From assembly GCA_965204715.1 (NCBI GenBank), contig OZ242009.1, positions 1,240,001-1,304,000 on the forward strand: a stretch of 64,000 nucleotides of DNA. Reading direction: 5' to 3'. The notes below the pieces were generated by a model. The model saw nothing but the letters and a program-made list of their open reading frames with translations. It made no database searches and was not told the origin of the DNA. Numbering within the stretch: position 1 is the first letter of the stretch; every line of letters starts with the position of its first letter. Both the position numbers and the translations under genes were made by a program. Positions 16,282 through 24,902 of the stretch are shown here, piece after piece. The stretch comes from CATOSP01 sp965204715 (GTDB taxonomy: Bacteria; Chloroflexota; Dehalococcoidia; Lucifugimonadales; UBA3495).

Positions 16282-17247
16282 TTAATCCTGGTCATCCTGT
16301 TGGCCGAGGTCCCTTCCGAGCGTCAATAAGAGGACCAGCAGTGGAAGGACGGTGATTGCGGCCAGGGGGAGATTCAAGGCTAGGTGCTGGCCCGTATCTG
16401 TCAATATGAACATGGCTTGAATTAACACTGGCTGGAATCCAGCTAAGAGGGTTGCCAGCTTGTTGCGCAGCAAAGTGCAGAATACCGCCACCATAACGGA
16501 TGACACGATCAGGGTTTGGATGATGTCGTCCTGGTGTTGAATCAGATATTTGAACCACTCCGTGTCAGGGAATATAACCGAGGTCCCTGTTGCGTACGTC
16601 AATCTGGCGTACATGAATAAAAGGGCGAGTATGAACGGGGACGTTCCCGCGAACCTTGCTATCGCGGTCCTCGAAACCTTGGGGGCTTTGAATTTCCATT
16701 TTATGACCTGAGTCATACGGTTACCCTCGCTTTGGCGCGGCGCATCGGCCGTCCTCTCAGGTTCCAGTCGAATCCTTCTTACTTTCCGGGAAATCGCACT
16801 GTGGATGTGCTCATTGAGGACTATGAATGCCACGCCTGCGGCTGCAAGTGTTACGCCGAAACTCCCCCAAGCCAAATAGGAAGCCAACGTCTCGTTGCTG
16901 GTTAAGCCGATACTCTCCGATGCGTTTCGGAGAATTGACGAGGTGGTGATAAACAGTAACGGCGGTGCCATCGCCGCCACCAGGATGTTGGAAGACAGGG
17001 TGAGACAAGCTCTTGACTGGCATTCGCCCCAACCGAATCCCGCCTGCTCGTGGAATTCCCGCTTGGTTTTCCATGCGCCATACCACCCTCCGAAAACTAC
17101 CCACACCAAGAGCAATCCCAATACAAACGGTTGGTTCAAACCCCATCCAGGAAGCAACCCGGTAAACAACGCGGTTGTCGCCAATAACCATAGGACGATT
17201 AAGCCTATGTACAGAACCGTCAGGATCCGCCCTGCCGACCAGGTCAT
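16282..17247 (-). CDS. Eight-helix membrane protein, cargo unique to this copy
   Basis: A 321-aa protein with about eight hydrophobic segments (for example LTVLYIGLIVLWLLATTAL near the start and LPLLVLLLTLG near the end). A cytoplasmic-type basic stretch (SRKVRRIRLEPERTADAPRQ) lies in the middle. The start at 17247 follows AGGGGG by about 8 bases; a longer frame upstream is not supported. The gene is antisense to the element and lower in GC than its neighbours. The mirror element has only about 200 bases here, so it is a gain in one copy or a loss in the other. Function unknown; position suggests a defence, immunity or exclusion cargo. Confidence 0.65.
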   Translation of the reverse strand: MTWSAGRILTVLYIGLIVLWLLATTALFTGLLPGWGLNQPFVLGLLLVWVVFGGWYGAWKTKREFHEQAGFGWGECQSRACLTLSSNILVAAMAPPLLFITTSSILRNASESIGLTSNETLASYLAWGSFGVTLAAAGVAFIVLNEHIHSAISRKVRRIRLEPERTADAPRQSEGNRMTQVIKWKFKAPKVSRTAIARFAGTSPFILALLFMYARLTYATGTSVIFPDTEWFKYLIQHQDDIIQTLIVSSVMVAVFCTLLRNKLATLLAGFQPVLIQAMFILTDTGQHLALNLPLAAITVLPLLVLLLTLGRDLGQQDDQD

Positions 17248-17424
17248 GGGCCAACCCCCTGCGGCTTCGCTTCTACGGTCGAGATTAACGTCAAAGACAT
17301 ACAAGTATGTTAGCACCGATGCGGAAAGGCCCTCGTTGAAAAACAAGGAGCAATCTACCATTCGGCGGAGCGGAAGCCGGCGCTGGTTGTCAATGCTCGC
17401 CGTTCGTTCCCGGCCACGGGTCCC

Positions 17425-17453
17425 TTGACAGGAAAGGCCGGATGTCCGATGAT
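17425..17453 (+). promoter_or_regulatory. Promoter of the RHH-recombinase operon
   Basis: A perfect TTGACA (17425-17430) is followed after 17 bases by GATGAT (17448-17453), which matches 4 of 6 bases of the -10 consensus. It lies 47 bases before the RHH start codon. The same elements with the same spacing are at 40473-40501 in the mirror copy, within a block of conserved sequence (GGCCGGATGTCC between the boxes, then TAAGACAAACCCATACACT). Overlap with repressor binding by the RHH protein is likely but not shown. Confidence 0.65.
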
Positions 17454-17500
17454 ATATAGTAAGACAAACCCATACACTCACAGCCAAAAAAAGAGACGCC

Positions 17501-17731
17501 ATGCCCCCACGCCGCATTTCCAGGACCATTACCTTCTCTCTCCCTCCCGATATGTTCGAGCAGGTGCAGCGGGTGAAGGATGAAGAGGGCCGCGACATGA
17601 GCGAGTTGGTGCGCGAAGCCCTCCGATTGTACATGGAAGATCGGGAGTTGCGCCGACAGCAACGGCTGGAACGGCTGCGCTCCCGGCTGGAAGGGCAGGA
17701 TGAAACGACAGGAGGAAACACAGATGAGTAA
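17501..17731 (+). CDS. Ribbon-helix-helix (CopG-type) regulator
   Basis: A 76-aa protein whose residues 5-50 match the RHH fold: a short beta strand (SRTITFSLPPDMF) and two helices (EQVQRVKDEEGRDMSELVRE and ALRLYMEDREL), with a basic C-terminal tail. RHH proteins bind palindromic operators as dimers. Its gene overlaps the recombinase gene by 8 bases, so it most likely controls the recombinase and thereby excision and integration. The copy at 40197-40427 is almost identical. Confidence 0.85.
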   Translation: MPPRRISRTITFSLPPDMFEQVQRVKDEEGRDMSELVREALRLYMEDRELRRQQRLERLRSRLEGQDETTGGNTDE

Positions 17732-19337
17732 CCTATATGACGCCACTCCCGTGGCCCTCTACGCCCGGGTGTCCAGCGACCGCCAGGACGTGGACCTGTC
17801 CGTGGCCGCCCAGCTACGGGGGCTCAGGGAACATGCCGCAAAGAACGGCTACACCGTGGTCCGCGAGTTCGTGGACGAGGCCGAGAGTGGCCGCGTCGCC
17901 GACCGCCCCGAGTTCCGCAAGATGATCGACGAGGCCAGCAAATCCCAGGCCCCTTTCCGCGAGATTCTCGTATGGAAATTCTCGCGCTTCACCCGCAAGC
18001 GGGAGCACGCCGTGGCCTTCAAGTCCATGCTAAGACGCAAGGGAGTCCGCGTCGTCTCCATCACCGAGCACGCCGACGACACCCCCACCGGCAAGCTGAT
18101 GGAGGCCATCATCGAGTCCGTGGACGAGTTTTACTCGGAAAATTTAGCCACGGAAGTTTTGCGGGGAATGCGCGAGGCCGCCTCCCGGGGCTTCTGGGTC
18201 TCCAGCCACGCCCCCTTCGGCTACAACCGGGTCATGGTCCAGGACGGCCCCAAGAAGCGCCCCACCCTGGAGGTCAACCCGGATTCCTCCCGCATCGTGA
18301 AGCGCATCTTCGACCTGGCCGAGGCCGCCAAGGGCACCCAGGAGATCACCCGCATACTCAATGGCGAGGGCATAGCCAGCCCCAGGGGGAAGCTCTGGGG
18401 CAAGACCACCGTCCACGGCATCCTCACCAACGAGGCTTACACGGGAACCCTTGTCTGGGGTGAAGGCGCCAAGGACAAGGGCGAGCCGGTCAGGGTGGAG
18501 AAAGCCTTCCCCGCCATCATCACCAAGACCCAGTTCCGCAAGGTGAACCGGCAGATGCGCTCCCGCGCCCCCAAGGTTAGGAACCCCCGCCGGGTGGGAA
18601 GCTCCTACCTGCTCAGCGGCCTGGCCCGGTGCAAAGCCTGCAACTCGCCCCTCACCGGACGCTTCGCCAAGAGCGGCCAGTACGCCTACTACGTCTGCCC
18701 CACCAACATCAAGGTCGGCCGGGATGCCTGCCCCACTCCCACCCTCAACGCCCGCCGTTTCGAGGAACTGGTGGTCAACCGGATTCGCTCCAACATCCTC
18801 ACCGAGGACAGCATCCGCGACCTGGTGAAGGTGGTGGAGTCGGAGATGGGCGGCGTGACCCGGGAGCAGCGCAAGCGGCTGGAGACCATCGACACGGAGC
18901 TCAATGACGTGCGCCAGCGGCTGGGCCGGCTCTACAACCTGGTGGAGACCACCGACATGGAGGTGGACGACTTCAGGCCCCGCATCCGGGAACTCAGGGA
19001 GCGGCAGGACCGGCTGGAATGCTCGGCGGAGGAGGCCAGGACGGCGCTTAGCCAGCGGCGGAAGGTGCTGGACGACGTGAACGCCGTCGCCGCCTACGCC
19101 CGGGAGATGAAGGATTTCCTGGAGGAGAGCGAGCTGACCGAGCGCCGCGCCTTCATCGAGACCTTCGTCAAGGAGATTCTCGTGGTGCCCGGCGACGCCC
19201 TGATGCGCTACACCGTGCCCATGCCCAGCGACAGCCTGGCGCCGGGAAAGGCCACCGACAAGGTGGCCCTTCCCGATGCGGTTCTATCTACCGTGCAGGT
19301 TGGTGGCCCGACGAGGACGAAATCCGGGAGGCCCTGA
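17724..19337 (+). CDS. Large serine recombinase (integrase) of E1
   Basis: A 537-aa site-specific recombinase. The resolvase domain is residues about 10-150, with the catalytic serine in LYARVSSDRQ (Ser17) and the arginine motif VWKFSRFTR. The recombinase domain spans about 165-275. A zinc ribbon follows at about 300-350, with CKAC and YYVC pairs. A coiled coil lies at about 370-450. The start at 17724 follows GGAGG. The attachment core overlaps the codons for AVLSTV, so the last 14 residues after it come from the flanking DNA; the mirror copy ends differently for the same reason. Expected to integrate and excise the element. Confidence 0.9.
   Translation: MSNLYDATPVALYARVSSDRQDVDLSVAAQLRGLREHAAKNGYTVVREFVDEAESGRVADRPEFRKMIDEASKSQAPFREILVWKFSRFTRKREHAVAFKSMLRRKGVRVVSITEHADDTPTGKLMEAIIESVDEFYSENLATEVLRGMREAASRGFWVSSHAPFGYNRVMVQDGPKKRPTLEVNPDSSRIVKRIFDLAEAAKGTQEITRILNGEGIASPRGKLWGKTTVHGILTNEAYTGTLVWGEGAKDKGEPVRVEKAFPAIITKTQFRKVNRQMRSRAPKVRNPRRVGSSYLLSGLARCKACNSPLTGRFAKSGQYAYYVCPTNIKVGRDACPTPTLNARRFEELVVNRIRSNILTEDSIRDLVKVVESEMGGVTREQRKRLETIDTELNDVRQRLGRLYNLVETTDMEVDDFRPRIRELRERQDRLECSAEEARTALSQRRKVLDDVNAVAAYAREMKDFLEESELTERRAFIETFVKEILVVPGDALMRYTVPMPSDSLAPGKATDKVALPDAVLSTVQVGGPTRTKSGRP
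19279..19294 (+). other. Attachment core at the E1 right end
   Basis: CGGTTCTATCTACCGT differs at two central bases from CGGTTCTGCCTACCGT, which occurs on the minus strand at 24660-24680 and 38629-38649. In both elements it overlaps the 3' end of the recombinase gene, the typical place for an integrase attachment site. This copy is in the opposite orientation to the other two. The left partner site of E1 was not found in the window. Confidence 0.6.
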
Positions 19338-19366
19338 AGCCGCAGTCTTCAGTGACTCGACGGTAA
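19283..19366 (+). pseudogene. 3' remnant of an interrupted gene at the E1 junction
   Basis: Immediately after the core, a frame other than the recombinase frame reads SIYRAGWWPDEDEIREALKP and runs to TAA at 19364-19366. It looks protein-like and has no start of its own, so it may be the tail of the chromosomal gene into which E1 inserted, with the 5' part beyond the left end of E1. The gene family was not recognised, and chance cannot be excluded for so short a stretch. Confidence 0.35.
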
Positions 19367-19383
19367 CCACCGGACGATGTGAC

Positions 19384-20664
19384 ATGACGACTCGAAAAGA
19401 TTTCAAAGTCTTTGACAGCGACTCCCACCTAGTGGAACCCAGGGAGGTGTGGGAGGAATACCTGGAACCCGAGTACCGGGTCCTGGGGAAACATGCCCTG
19501 TGGCGGGAAGAGGGCCAGTTTGATTCCTACCTCAAGATCAACGGCCAGGTGTTCCGGGATACTGCCAACCCCAACATCCCCCGGCACGCCATCTGGAGAC
19601 CGGGGATGACCTGGGACTCCATAGGCGATCTGGACCCGGCTGTCCGCCACCCAATGAGCGAGGGCGCGTCGGACCCACAGGCGAGGCTCCGGGACATGGA
19701 CGAGATGGGCATCGACCAGTCATTCTTGTACCCCACCTGGTTCGCCGAGGGATTCCATCTTGTGGAGGACCCGGACGTTGCCTACGCGCTGGCGCGGGCC
19801 TACAACAACTGGGTCTCGGACTTCTGCCAGGCAGCTCCGGACCGCCTCTACGCCGCCGCGATGGTGCCCCTGGGAAACATGGACTTTGCCCTGGCTGAGC
19901 TGCGCCGCGCCGCCGGAATACGGTGTTTCCGGGGGGCGTTCATCCGCCCCATGTTCTTGGAGGGGCGCTACCTCACCCACCCCTATTACGATCCCCTCTG
20001 GTCCGAACTGGAGAGACTGGGGCTGACCGCCGCGGTACATCCCGCCGCGGGCCTGTGGAATCCGGAGTGGACGTCTCACGGCCCCTTCTTCGAGAAGATC
20101 AAGGGCCGTCTCACCCAGACGGCTGGGCTGGGAGGCGGCGGGGGAGGCCCCAACGCCGGGGGCAGCACCAGCGACCGCAACCGGGTGTCTCCGGCCAGCG
20201 GAATGGTCCCCCTCGGGCACCCCCTGGCCCCGATACTTTCCCACTGGCTGGACAACCACATGTTCGTGGCGTCCACGCTGATCGGCTATACCGTGATGGA
20301 GCGGTTCCCCGATATGAAGGTCGTGATGGCCCACGGTAAGGCGTCGTGGATGGAGGAAGTGCTGGAGAAAATGGAGGCCTCGACCCGGGTCATCCCCCTT
20401 CAGCATTACTACCCGGTGAGCACCGAACCGGAAGAGACGTGGGAGGAGGGTCGCGTCATGCTCGGCTTCGACGCCGAGGAGAGGCTGATACAGGAACTTC
20501 CCCACGCATATGAAAAGAAAGTCGTCTGGGGCTCTCGCTATCCGCACCACGACACGTCCTCGGCCTGGGACGCTATCCAAGCGCTGAGCCAGGCGGATAT
20601 AGAACGGCCTGTCATCGCCAGAATGATGGGCGGAAACGCCAGGGAGCAGTTCGGGCTGGGTTAG
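19384..20664 (+). CDS. Amidohydrolase-family protein
   Basis: A 426-aa protein of the amidohydrolase-2 (TIM-barrel metal hydrolase) type. It has the N-terminal metal-binding motif in FDSDSHLVEP (residues about 9-18), a histidine in AAVHPAAG (about 218), MAHGKASW (about 316), and a C-terminal motif WGSRYPHHD (about 381). In most relatives the last motif reads S-D-Y-P-H; here the metal-ligand aspartate is arginine, so metal use may differ. A Gly-rich loop is inserted near residue 245. No signal peptide, so cytoplasmic. The substrate cannot be told. It starts 90 bases after the E1 attachment core and is probably a chromosomal gene. Confidence 0.85.
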   Translation: MTTRKDFKVFDSDSHLVEPREVWEEYLEPEYRVLGKHALWREEGQFDSYLKINGQVFRDTANPNIPRHAIWRPGMTWDSIGDLDPAVRHPMSEGASDPQARLRDMDEMGIDQSFLYPTWFAEGFHLVEDPDVAYALARAYNNWVSDFCQAAPDRLYAAAMVPLGNMDFALAELRRAAGIRCFRGAFIRPMFLEGRYLTHPYYDPLWSELERLGLTAAVHPAAGLWNPEWTSHGPFFEKIKGRLTQTAGLGGGGGGPNAGGSTSDRNRVSPASGMVPLGHPLAPILSHWLDNHMFVASTLIGYTVMERFPDMKVVMAHGKASWMEEVLEKMEASTRVIPLQHYYPVSTEPEETWEEGRVMLGFDAEERLIQELPHAYEKKVVWGSRYPHHDTSSAWDAIQALSQADIERPVIARMMGGNAREQFGLG

Positions 20665-20890
20665 TCGCTACCTTTCCTAGCAACAGGGAACTTACGGTCA
20701 CGCTCTACAACATGCCGCCCGACATGCGCGCAGGCCGTAGAAACGGCCGGTGCAAAAGCAGACTTGGCGTTCATGTTCTTCCTGCCCTCTTTGACGAGGA
20801 AGGGCACCAAGACCAGGACTGACACCGGGCCGGCCCACCACCAGGAAAACAGTGCTGGGCACCGGCTGGGCAAGGTATCTGGGAACCGAC

Positions 20891-22092
20891 TAGTAGTCTG
20901 CCACTATTGTATTGATGGGTAGAGGGACTTGAGCTTGATTCGGGCGTCCTGAGTGGTGAAGCGCCACTGGGCCTGAATCGCATCGCGGTTTCGCTGGCTC
21001 TCCCAAGCCCAAGTCTCCTCTCTCAGTATTTCCTGAGAGGGAATCCGGCGGTCCAGGCACTGCCGGGCCAGCACCGCCAACTCGCTCTCTGCCATGTTCA
21101 GCCAGCTTCCATGCTTCGGCGTGTAGTGGATCTCCAGCCTCTCCGCTATGCGCCGCGCCTCCCCAGGCTCAAATGCCTCGTACAGTGACGACGGGTGATG
21201 CGTGTTCAGATTGTCCATCACCAGCACTATCCGGTCCTTGTCCGGGTAGTCCACGTCCACCAGTTGCCGCACCACCCGCGCCCAGTCAACCTTGGTGCGC
21301 CGGTCCGTGACCTCCACCCGGCGCCACCCCTCCAGGGGCGCGAACAGCATGAACAGGTTGCTCACTCCATTGCGCTGGTATTCGTAATCGTAGCAGGCTG
21401 GCGCCCCAGGCCGGTCCAGCCGCGGCCGGCGGGTTTCCTTCACCTGCTGTTTGCTGGTCTCGTCCAGGCACACCAGCACCTCGTTGTCCCCGAACCGGCG
21501 GTGATACACTTCCAGCACGTCCTCCATGGCGCAGACGAACCCGGCATCGGCCCTGGGCAGGATGCACCGGCTCTCCTTCAGCCAGGGCTTGAACCGGTTT
21601 TTTTCAGACACCGGCGCACCGTCTCCGGGCTGATGCTGTCCACAACCTCCCTTTCCAACAGCCGGTCAGCCAGCAGTTGCAGTGTCCAGCCGGCCCGGCC
21701 ACCGGGCGGCTGGGAGCAGGCCAGGGCCACCAGGCGGGCCTCGCCCTCACCGTCCAGTCTCCTGGGGCGGCGGTTCAGTTGCTCCTTGCGTCCCAAGGCC
21801 CTTTCCAGACCCTCCTCCACGCAGCGGCGGCGCACCCGCTCCACCGTGGCGGCGCCCACCTTCAGGACCCGGGCTATATCCTGGTCCCGCAAGGCCCCGC
21901 CGTCCTGGTTCTCATCGCAGAGCAACAGAATGCGGGCGTGAGTCTGCCGGTAAGCCGCCTCTCTGCCCTTGGACACCAGCCCTTTCAGTTCCTCCTGCTC
22001 CTGTCCCGTCAGATGCACCCGGTATTTCTTGACCATCGCCTCAACCCCACTTCTCGAACTTCTCAGGCTGCCAACCCATAATACCCTGCTAG
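20891..22092 (-). mobile_element. IS630-family insertion sequence
   Basis: About 1.2 kb around a frameshifted IS630-type transposase. The ends are approximate: CTAGTAG at 20890 and, read from the other side, CTAGCAG at 22092, each followed within about 30 bases by TATT and TGGGT-containing sequence, suggest imperfect terminal inverted repeats. IS630 elements insert at TA. The right end abuts the broken adenosine-deaminase-like gene, whose 5' part is missing. Confidence 0.6.
20904..22036 (-). CDS. IS630-family transposase (-1 frameshift)
   Basis: Two frames form one transposase. The first (22036 to 21578) encodes the HTH domain (RDQDIARVLKVGAATVERVR). The second (to 20904) encodes the DDE domain, with VLVCLDE, IVLVMDNLNTHH and SWLNMAESELAVL supplying the two aspartates and the glutamate. 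They meet at a run of seven A on the minus strand (21598-21604). A -1 slip there joins LKK to NRFKPWLKE, giving a protein of normal family length, so this is probably programmed frameshifting as known for IS630 rather than a mutation. Start chosen at ATG 22036 (MVKKYRVHLTG). Confidence 0.85.
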
Positions 22093-22137
22093 CCATCAGT
22101 TCAACGGTGGTCATCCACTAGGCTTTCTCGGCCATAG

Positions 22138-22560
22138 TCGCCGGAGATGCGGTTTCATTCGCCAGATCATAGCCAGACAACGTGCGGAGAACATCGGATA
22201 TGAGGTCAGGGACTTCAACCGCAGGCATCCAAATCGGGCCCTCACAATCCTGTATCACGTTGGAGAGAGCTTCGTCGACAAGTCACTGGAGAGTGCTGTC
22301 AGATGGGTCCATGAGGCCGCTGAGATGGAGGTGCACGCCTGGGCCACGCCATCTCTTTGGGGATTAATCCTGCAAGGTATGGTCCCACAGCCGCCAGGAA
22401 ACGGCTGGAGAGCGCATAGACCAGTTGAGCTACGGCCTTCGCCACAGAGAAGGGCTTCTCAGGTGCGGCGTTCCGGTGGACGGGGAAGCTGCCCTGAAAG
22501 AAATGGAAGAACTATGGAAGCGCCTGAAAAATCACCGAAGATCACTGCGTGGCGACGTGA
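22138..22560 (+). pseudogene. Broken adenosine-deaminase-like hydrolase fragment
   Basis: Three consecutive frames give a continuous protein-like sequence: GYEVRDFNRRHPNRALTILY and HVGESFVDKSLESAVRWVHE, then GARLGHAISLGINPARYGPT, then ERIDQLSYGLRHREGLLRCG. Motifs HVGE and (R)LGHAIxLGI resemble the C-terminal half of adenosine-deaminase-like metal hydrolases. Two frameshifts (near 22325 and 22410) and the missing N-terminus next to the insertion sequence show that it is dead. The exact subfamily is uncertain. Confidence 0.5.
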
Positions 22561-22916
22561 CACCCCTCCAAGGCAGACCAGGGACGAAAGCAGGGCCGGC
22601 ACGACGGCCCTGGGGAGGGGTTTTGGACCGCCAAAGGTGTCGAAAGCTAGTGCCACTGAATCGTCGATGAACTTGCAAATTCATCCGCGCCTGTGTTTCA
22701 ACTAAGAGAGCCTTGCGGAACAACCGGCGCAGCGATGACCGAATCTCATAGGTGAAGAAAGGAAGGGAAGGAGGGTTGCCTCGAGTCCAATTTCCGGGTC
22801 ATACCAGCCTGCGGCTATGGGAATGTCCCGTCGGCCCAACATCCTGCCCTTGCCACCCCCAGCCGTGCCCGGCTATCGCACTGGCAAATTAGTATGGCGC
22901 CAGCCGAAGGAGAAAT
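22561..22916. other. Gap with no feature seen
   Basis: No credible gene, repeat or RNA was seen between the broken hydrolase fragment and the GMC oxidoreductase. The promoter of the latter should lie here but no clear boxes were found. Confidence 0.5.
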
Positions 22917-24524
22917 ATGAGTTACGACTACATCATCATTGGTGCCGGCTCCGCTGGCAGCATTCTGGCAGCCCGGCTTTCGGAGGATCCCGGGGTATCG
23001 GTGCTGCTGCTGGAGGCCGGCCCGGATTATCCTCAGTTCGAGCACCTGCCCGAAGATGTCAAGTTCGGATACAACACCGGCGGGAACGCTCCTCCCCTGC
23101 GCACGTTTGGCGGTCACCCTATATCCTTGCTGGAGAGCCGTCACAACTGGCAGTATGTTGCGCGCGCCACTGAAATGTATCCGGACATGCCGGTGCCCCG
23201 GGGCAAGGTTACCGGAGGCTCCAGTGCCATCAACTCATCGGCCTTCTATCGCGGAGTCCCCGAAGACTTCGACCACTGGGTTGCGCTGGGCAACGACCGT
23301 TGGAGTTTCCGGGAGGTCTTGCCCTACTTCAGGAAGATTGAGACCGATGTAGACCATCACGACGACTTTCACGGCTCCGACGGTCCCATCTTCGTTCACC
23401 ACTCCCGGAGGGAGGACTGGCATCCGACCCAGCAAGCGTTTTACAACGCCTGCCGGGCGGCTGGGTTTCCCGATTGCCCGGACCACAACAGCCCGGACGC
23501 CACCGGGGTCGGACCCGGCATTACCAACAACCATAACCGGGTCCGCTTCAGCACCGCCCTGGCGTATCTGGAACCATCCAGACACCGCCTCAATCTCACC
23601 ATACGCTCCGACTGCACCGTGCGCCAACTGCTGTTCCAGGGGAAGCGGGCCATCGGCGTTCTGGTGGAAAGCGGCGGCGAGACGTTCACCGTCGAGGGAT
23701 CCCAGACCATCCTGAGCGCAGGCGCCATCGGTTCACCCCATTTGCTGATGCTGTCGGGGGTCGGGCCTGCGGAGCACCTGGAAGGCGTGGGAATCCCGGT
23801 GCTGCTGGACTCGCCGGGGGTCGGCCAAAACCTCAAGGACCATCCCAAATTGTACGTGACATGGCGAATCCGGGACGGTCACTCCAAGGGTGATGCTCCG
23901 GCCCGGGGCGGGGCCACCCTGCGTTTCACCGCGCCGGACTCAGAATACCGGAACGACCTGTCCATCGGGATGGGCGCCTTCGTCACGCCGCGGGTCAAGA
24001 CTCTGAAGGTGCCAAAGGAAGGCGAAGTCGGGGCTTCCGGTCCCGACCTGGCTGAGATGATGGTTGCCCTGCTGCGTCCCGCCAGTCGCGGCGAGTTGAG
24101 ACTGAGGTCGACGGACCACAACGTTCAGCCATGGCTGGACTACAACTACCTGAGTGAACCCTTCGACCGGCAGCGTTTGCGCCACGGGGTGCATCAGGCC
24201 CTGCAACTGGCCCGGCATGAGGGGCTGAGGGAGTTGTTGGGCGACCGTCTGGAACCTGCCGACCCAGACTTTGTCTCGGATGAGGCGCTCGATGCCTGGA
24301 TGTTGCGGGATGCAGTGACCTTCTCCCACATATCGGGCACCTGCAAGATGGGGCCGTCGTCGGACTCGATGGCTGTGGTGGACCAGTACGGGCGGGTGCA
24401 AGGACTGGAGGGCCTGCGGGTGGCGGATGCATCCATAATGCCCGACCTGGTGAGTGCGCCCATCAACCCGGCAGTGCTGATGCTAGGGGAAAGGATTGCC
24501 GATTTAGTGCGTCAGGGTCTCTGA
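22917..24524 (+). CDS. GMC-family FAD oxidoreductase (choline-dehydrogenase type)
   Basis: A 535-aa flavoprotein of the glucose-methanol-choline family. The FAD-binding loop is IIGAGSAGS at residues 6-14, followed by LLLEAGPDYP. PRGKVTGGSSAINSSAF near residue 95 is the first family signature and GAIGSPHLLMLSGVGP near 270 the second. The C-terminal catalytic region has FSHISGTCKMG (His near 470) and APINPAVLMLGERIAD (Asn near 516). Length is typical. It oxidises an alcohol; the substrate is not predictable. GAAGGAGAAAT precedes the ATG. No signal peptide. It ends 136 bases before the attachment core at 24660 and is probably the last chromosomal gene before island X. Confidence 0.9.
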   Translation: MSYDYIIIGAGSAGSILAARLSEDPGVSVLLLEAGPDYPQFEHLPEDVKFGYNTGGNAPPLRTFGGHPISLLESRHNWQYVARATEMYPDMPVPRGKVTGGSSAINSSAFYRGVPEDFDHWVALGNDRWSFREVLPYFRKIETDVDHHDDFHGSDGPIFVHHSRREDWHPTQQAFYNACRAAGFPDCPDHNSPDATGVGPGITNNHNRVRFSTALAYLEPSRHRLNLTIRSDCTVRQLLFQGKRAIGVLVESGGETFTVEGSQTILSAGAIGSPHLLMLSGVGPAEHLEGVGIPVLLDSPGVGQNLKDHPKLYVTWRIRDGHSKGDAPARGGATLRFTAPDSEYRNDLSIGMGAFVTPRVKTLKVPKEGEVGASGPDLAEMMVALLRPASRGELRLRSTDHNVQPWLDYNYLSEPFDRQRLRHGVHQALQLARHEGLRELLGDRLEPADPDFVSDEALDAWMLRDAVTFSHISGTCKMGPSSDSMAVVDQYGRVQGLEGLRVADASIMPDLVSAPINPAVLMLGERIADLVRQGL

Positions 24525-24659
24525 CGTTACGACATAGATAGCACACTGCCGTGACCTCAGCACACGGCTCTTCGAATCAAGGGAATCGGGCATCGTGTTA
24601 CAGCGCCAGAGTGAACCTGACAGTGAAGGTTCTTGATTTTATCCAGTTAGGTAGGCTTA

Positions 24660-24680
24660 TTTTGACGGTAGGCAGAACCG
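24660..24680 (-). other. Attachment core, left copy for island X
   Basis: The 21-bp sequence is identical to 38629-38649 and lies in the same orientation. On the minus strand it begins CGGTTCTGCCTACCGT and ends in CAAAA. Neighbouring bases on both sides differ from the other copies, so the identity is limited to the core, as expected of recombination sites. It lies in the intergenic region after the GMC oxidoreductase. Apart from this core, 24525-24902 contains no feature I can support. Confidence 0.6.
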
Positions 24681-24902
24681 TTTTCGAGATGTGGCTGGGG
24701 GCACTGTGACCGTTGTACCGAAACCCGTAAAGCTAGTCCGAGCCTATTGGGGCGGTCTTGGTTTGACGGGAGACCATGCCATCTTTGAGGTGGAGTTGGG
24801 GCTTTCAATGTATCTGGTGGCCTCTTCAACTAGGATGTGGCATCAACCACAATTATTCCTTCAAAGGTTGCCCATCGTGGCCACACATATCCACCGTTGT
24901 AC

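Larger units (their letters stand above)
590..19294 (+). mobile_element. Integrative conjugative-type element E1 (left copy)
   Basis: A block of about 18.7 kb whose gene order, operon overlaps and non-coding repeats all recur in mirror image at 38.63-56.34 kb. It contains a serine recombinase at one end, a minimal type IV secretion operon, a replication-relaxation protein and six small regulators, which is the content expected of an integrative conjugative or mobilisable element. The right boundary is placed at the attachment core inside the 3' end of the recombinase gene. The left boundary is only where similarity to the right-hand copy stops, so the true end may lie further left, outside the window. 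No canonical relaxase was recognised. Confidence 0.75.

Noticed and set aside
20661..20873. Minus-strand 70-codon frame with a hydrophobic stretch (SWWWAGPVSVLVLVPFLV)
   Set aside because: Short, next to an insertion sequence and without support from a homologue in the window; possibly a relic.
21578..21611. Inactivating frameshift in the transposase
   Set aside because: It lies on a run of seven A and a -1 slip gives a full-length protein, as is usual in IS630 elements.
24647..24829. Minus-strand 60-codon frame ending in the attachment core
   Set aside because: Unstructured composition and no start signal; probably chance.
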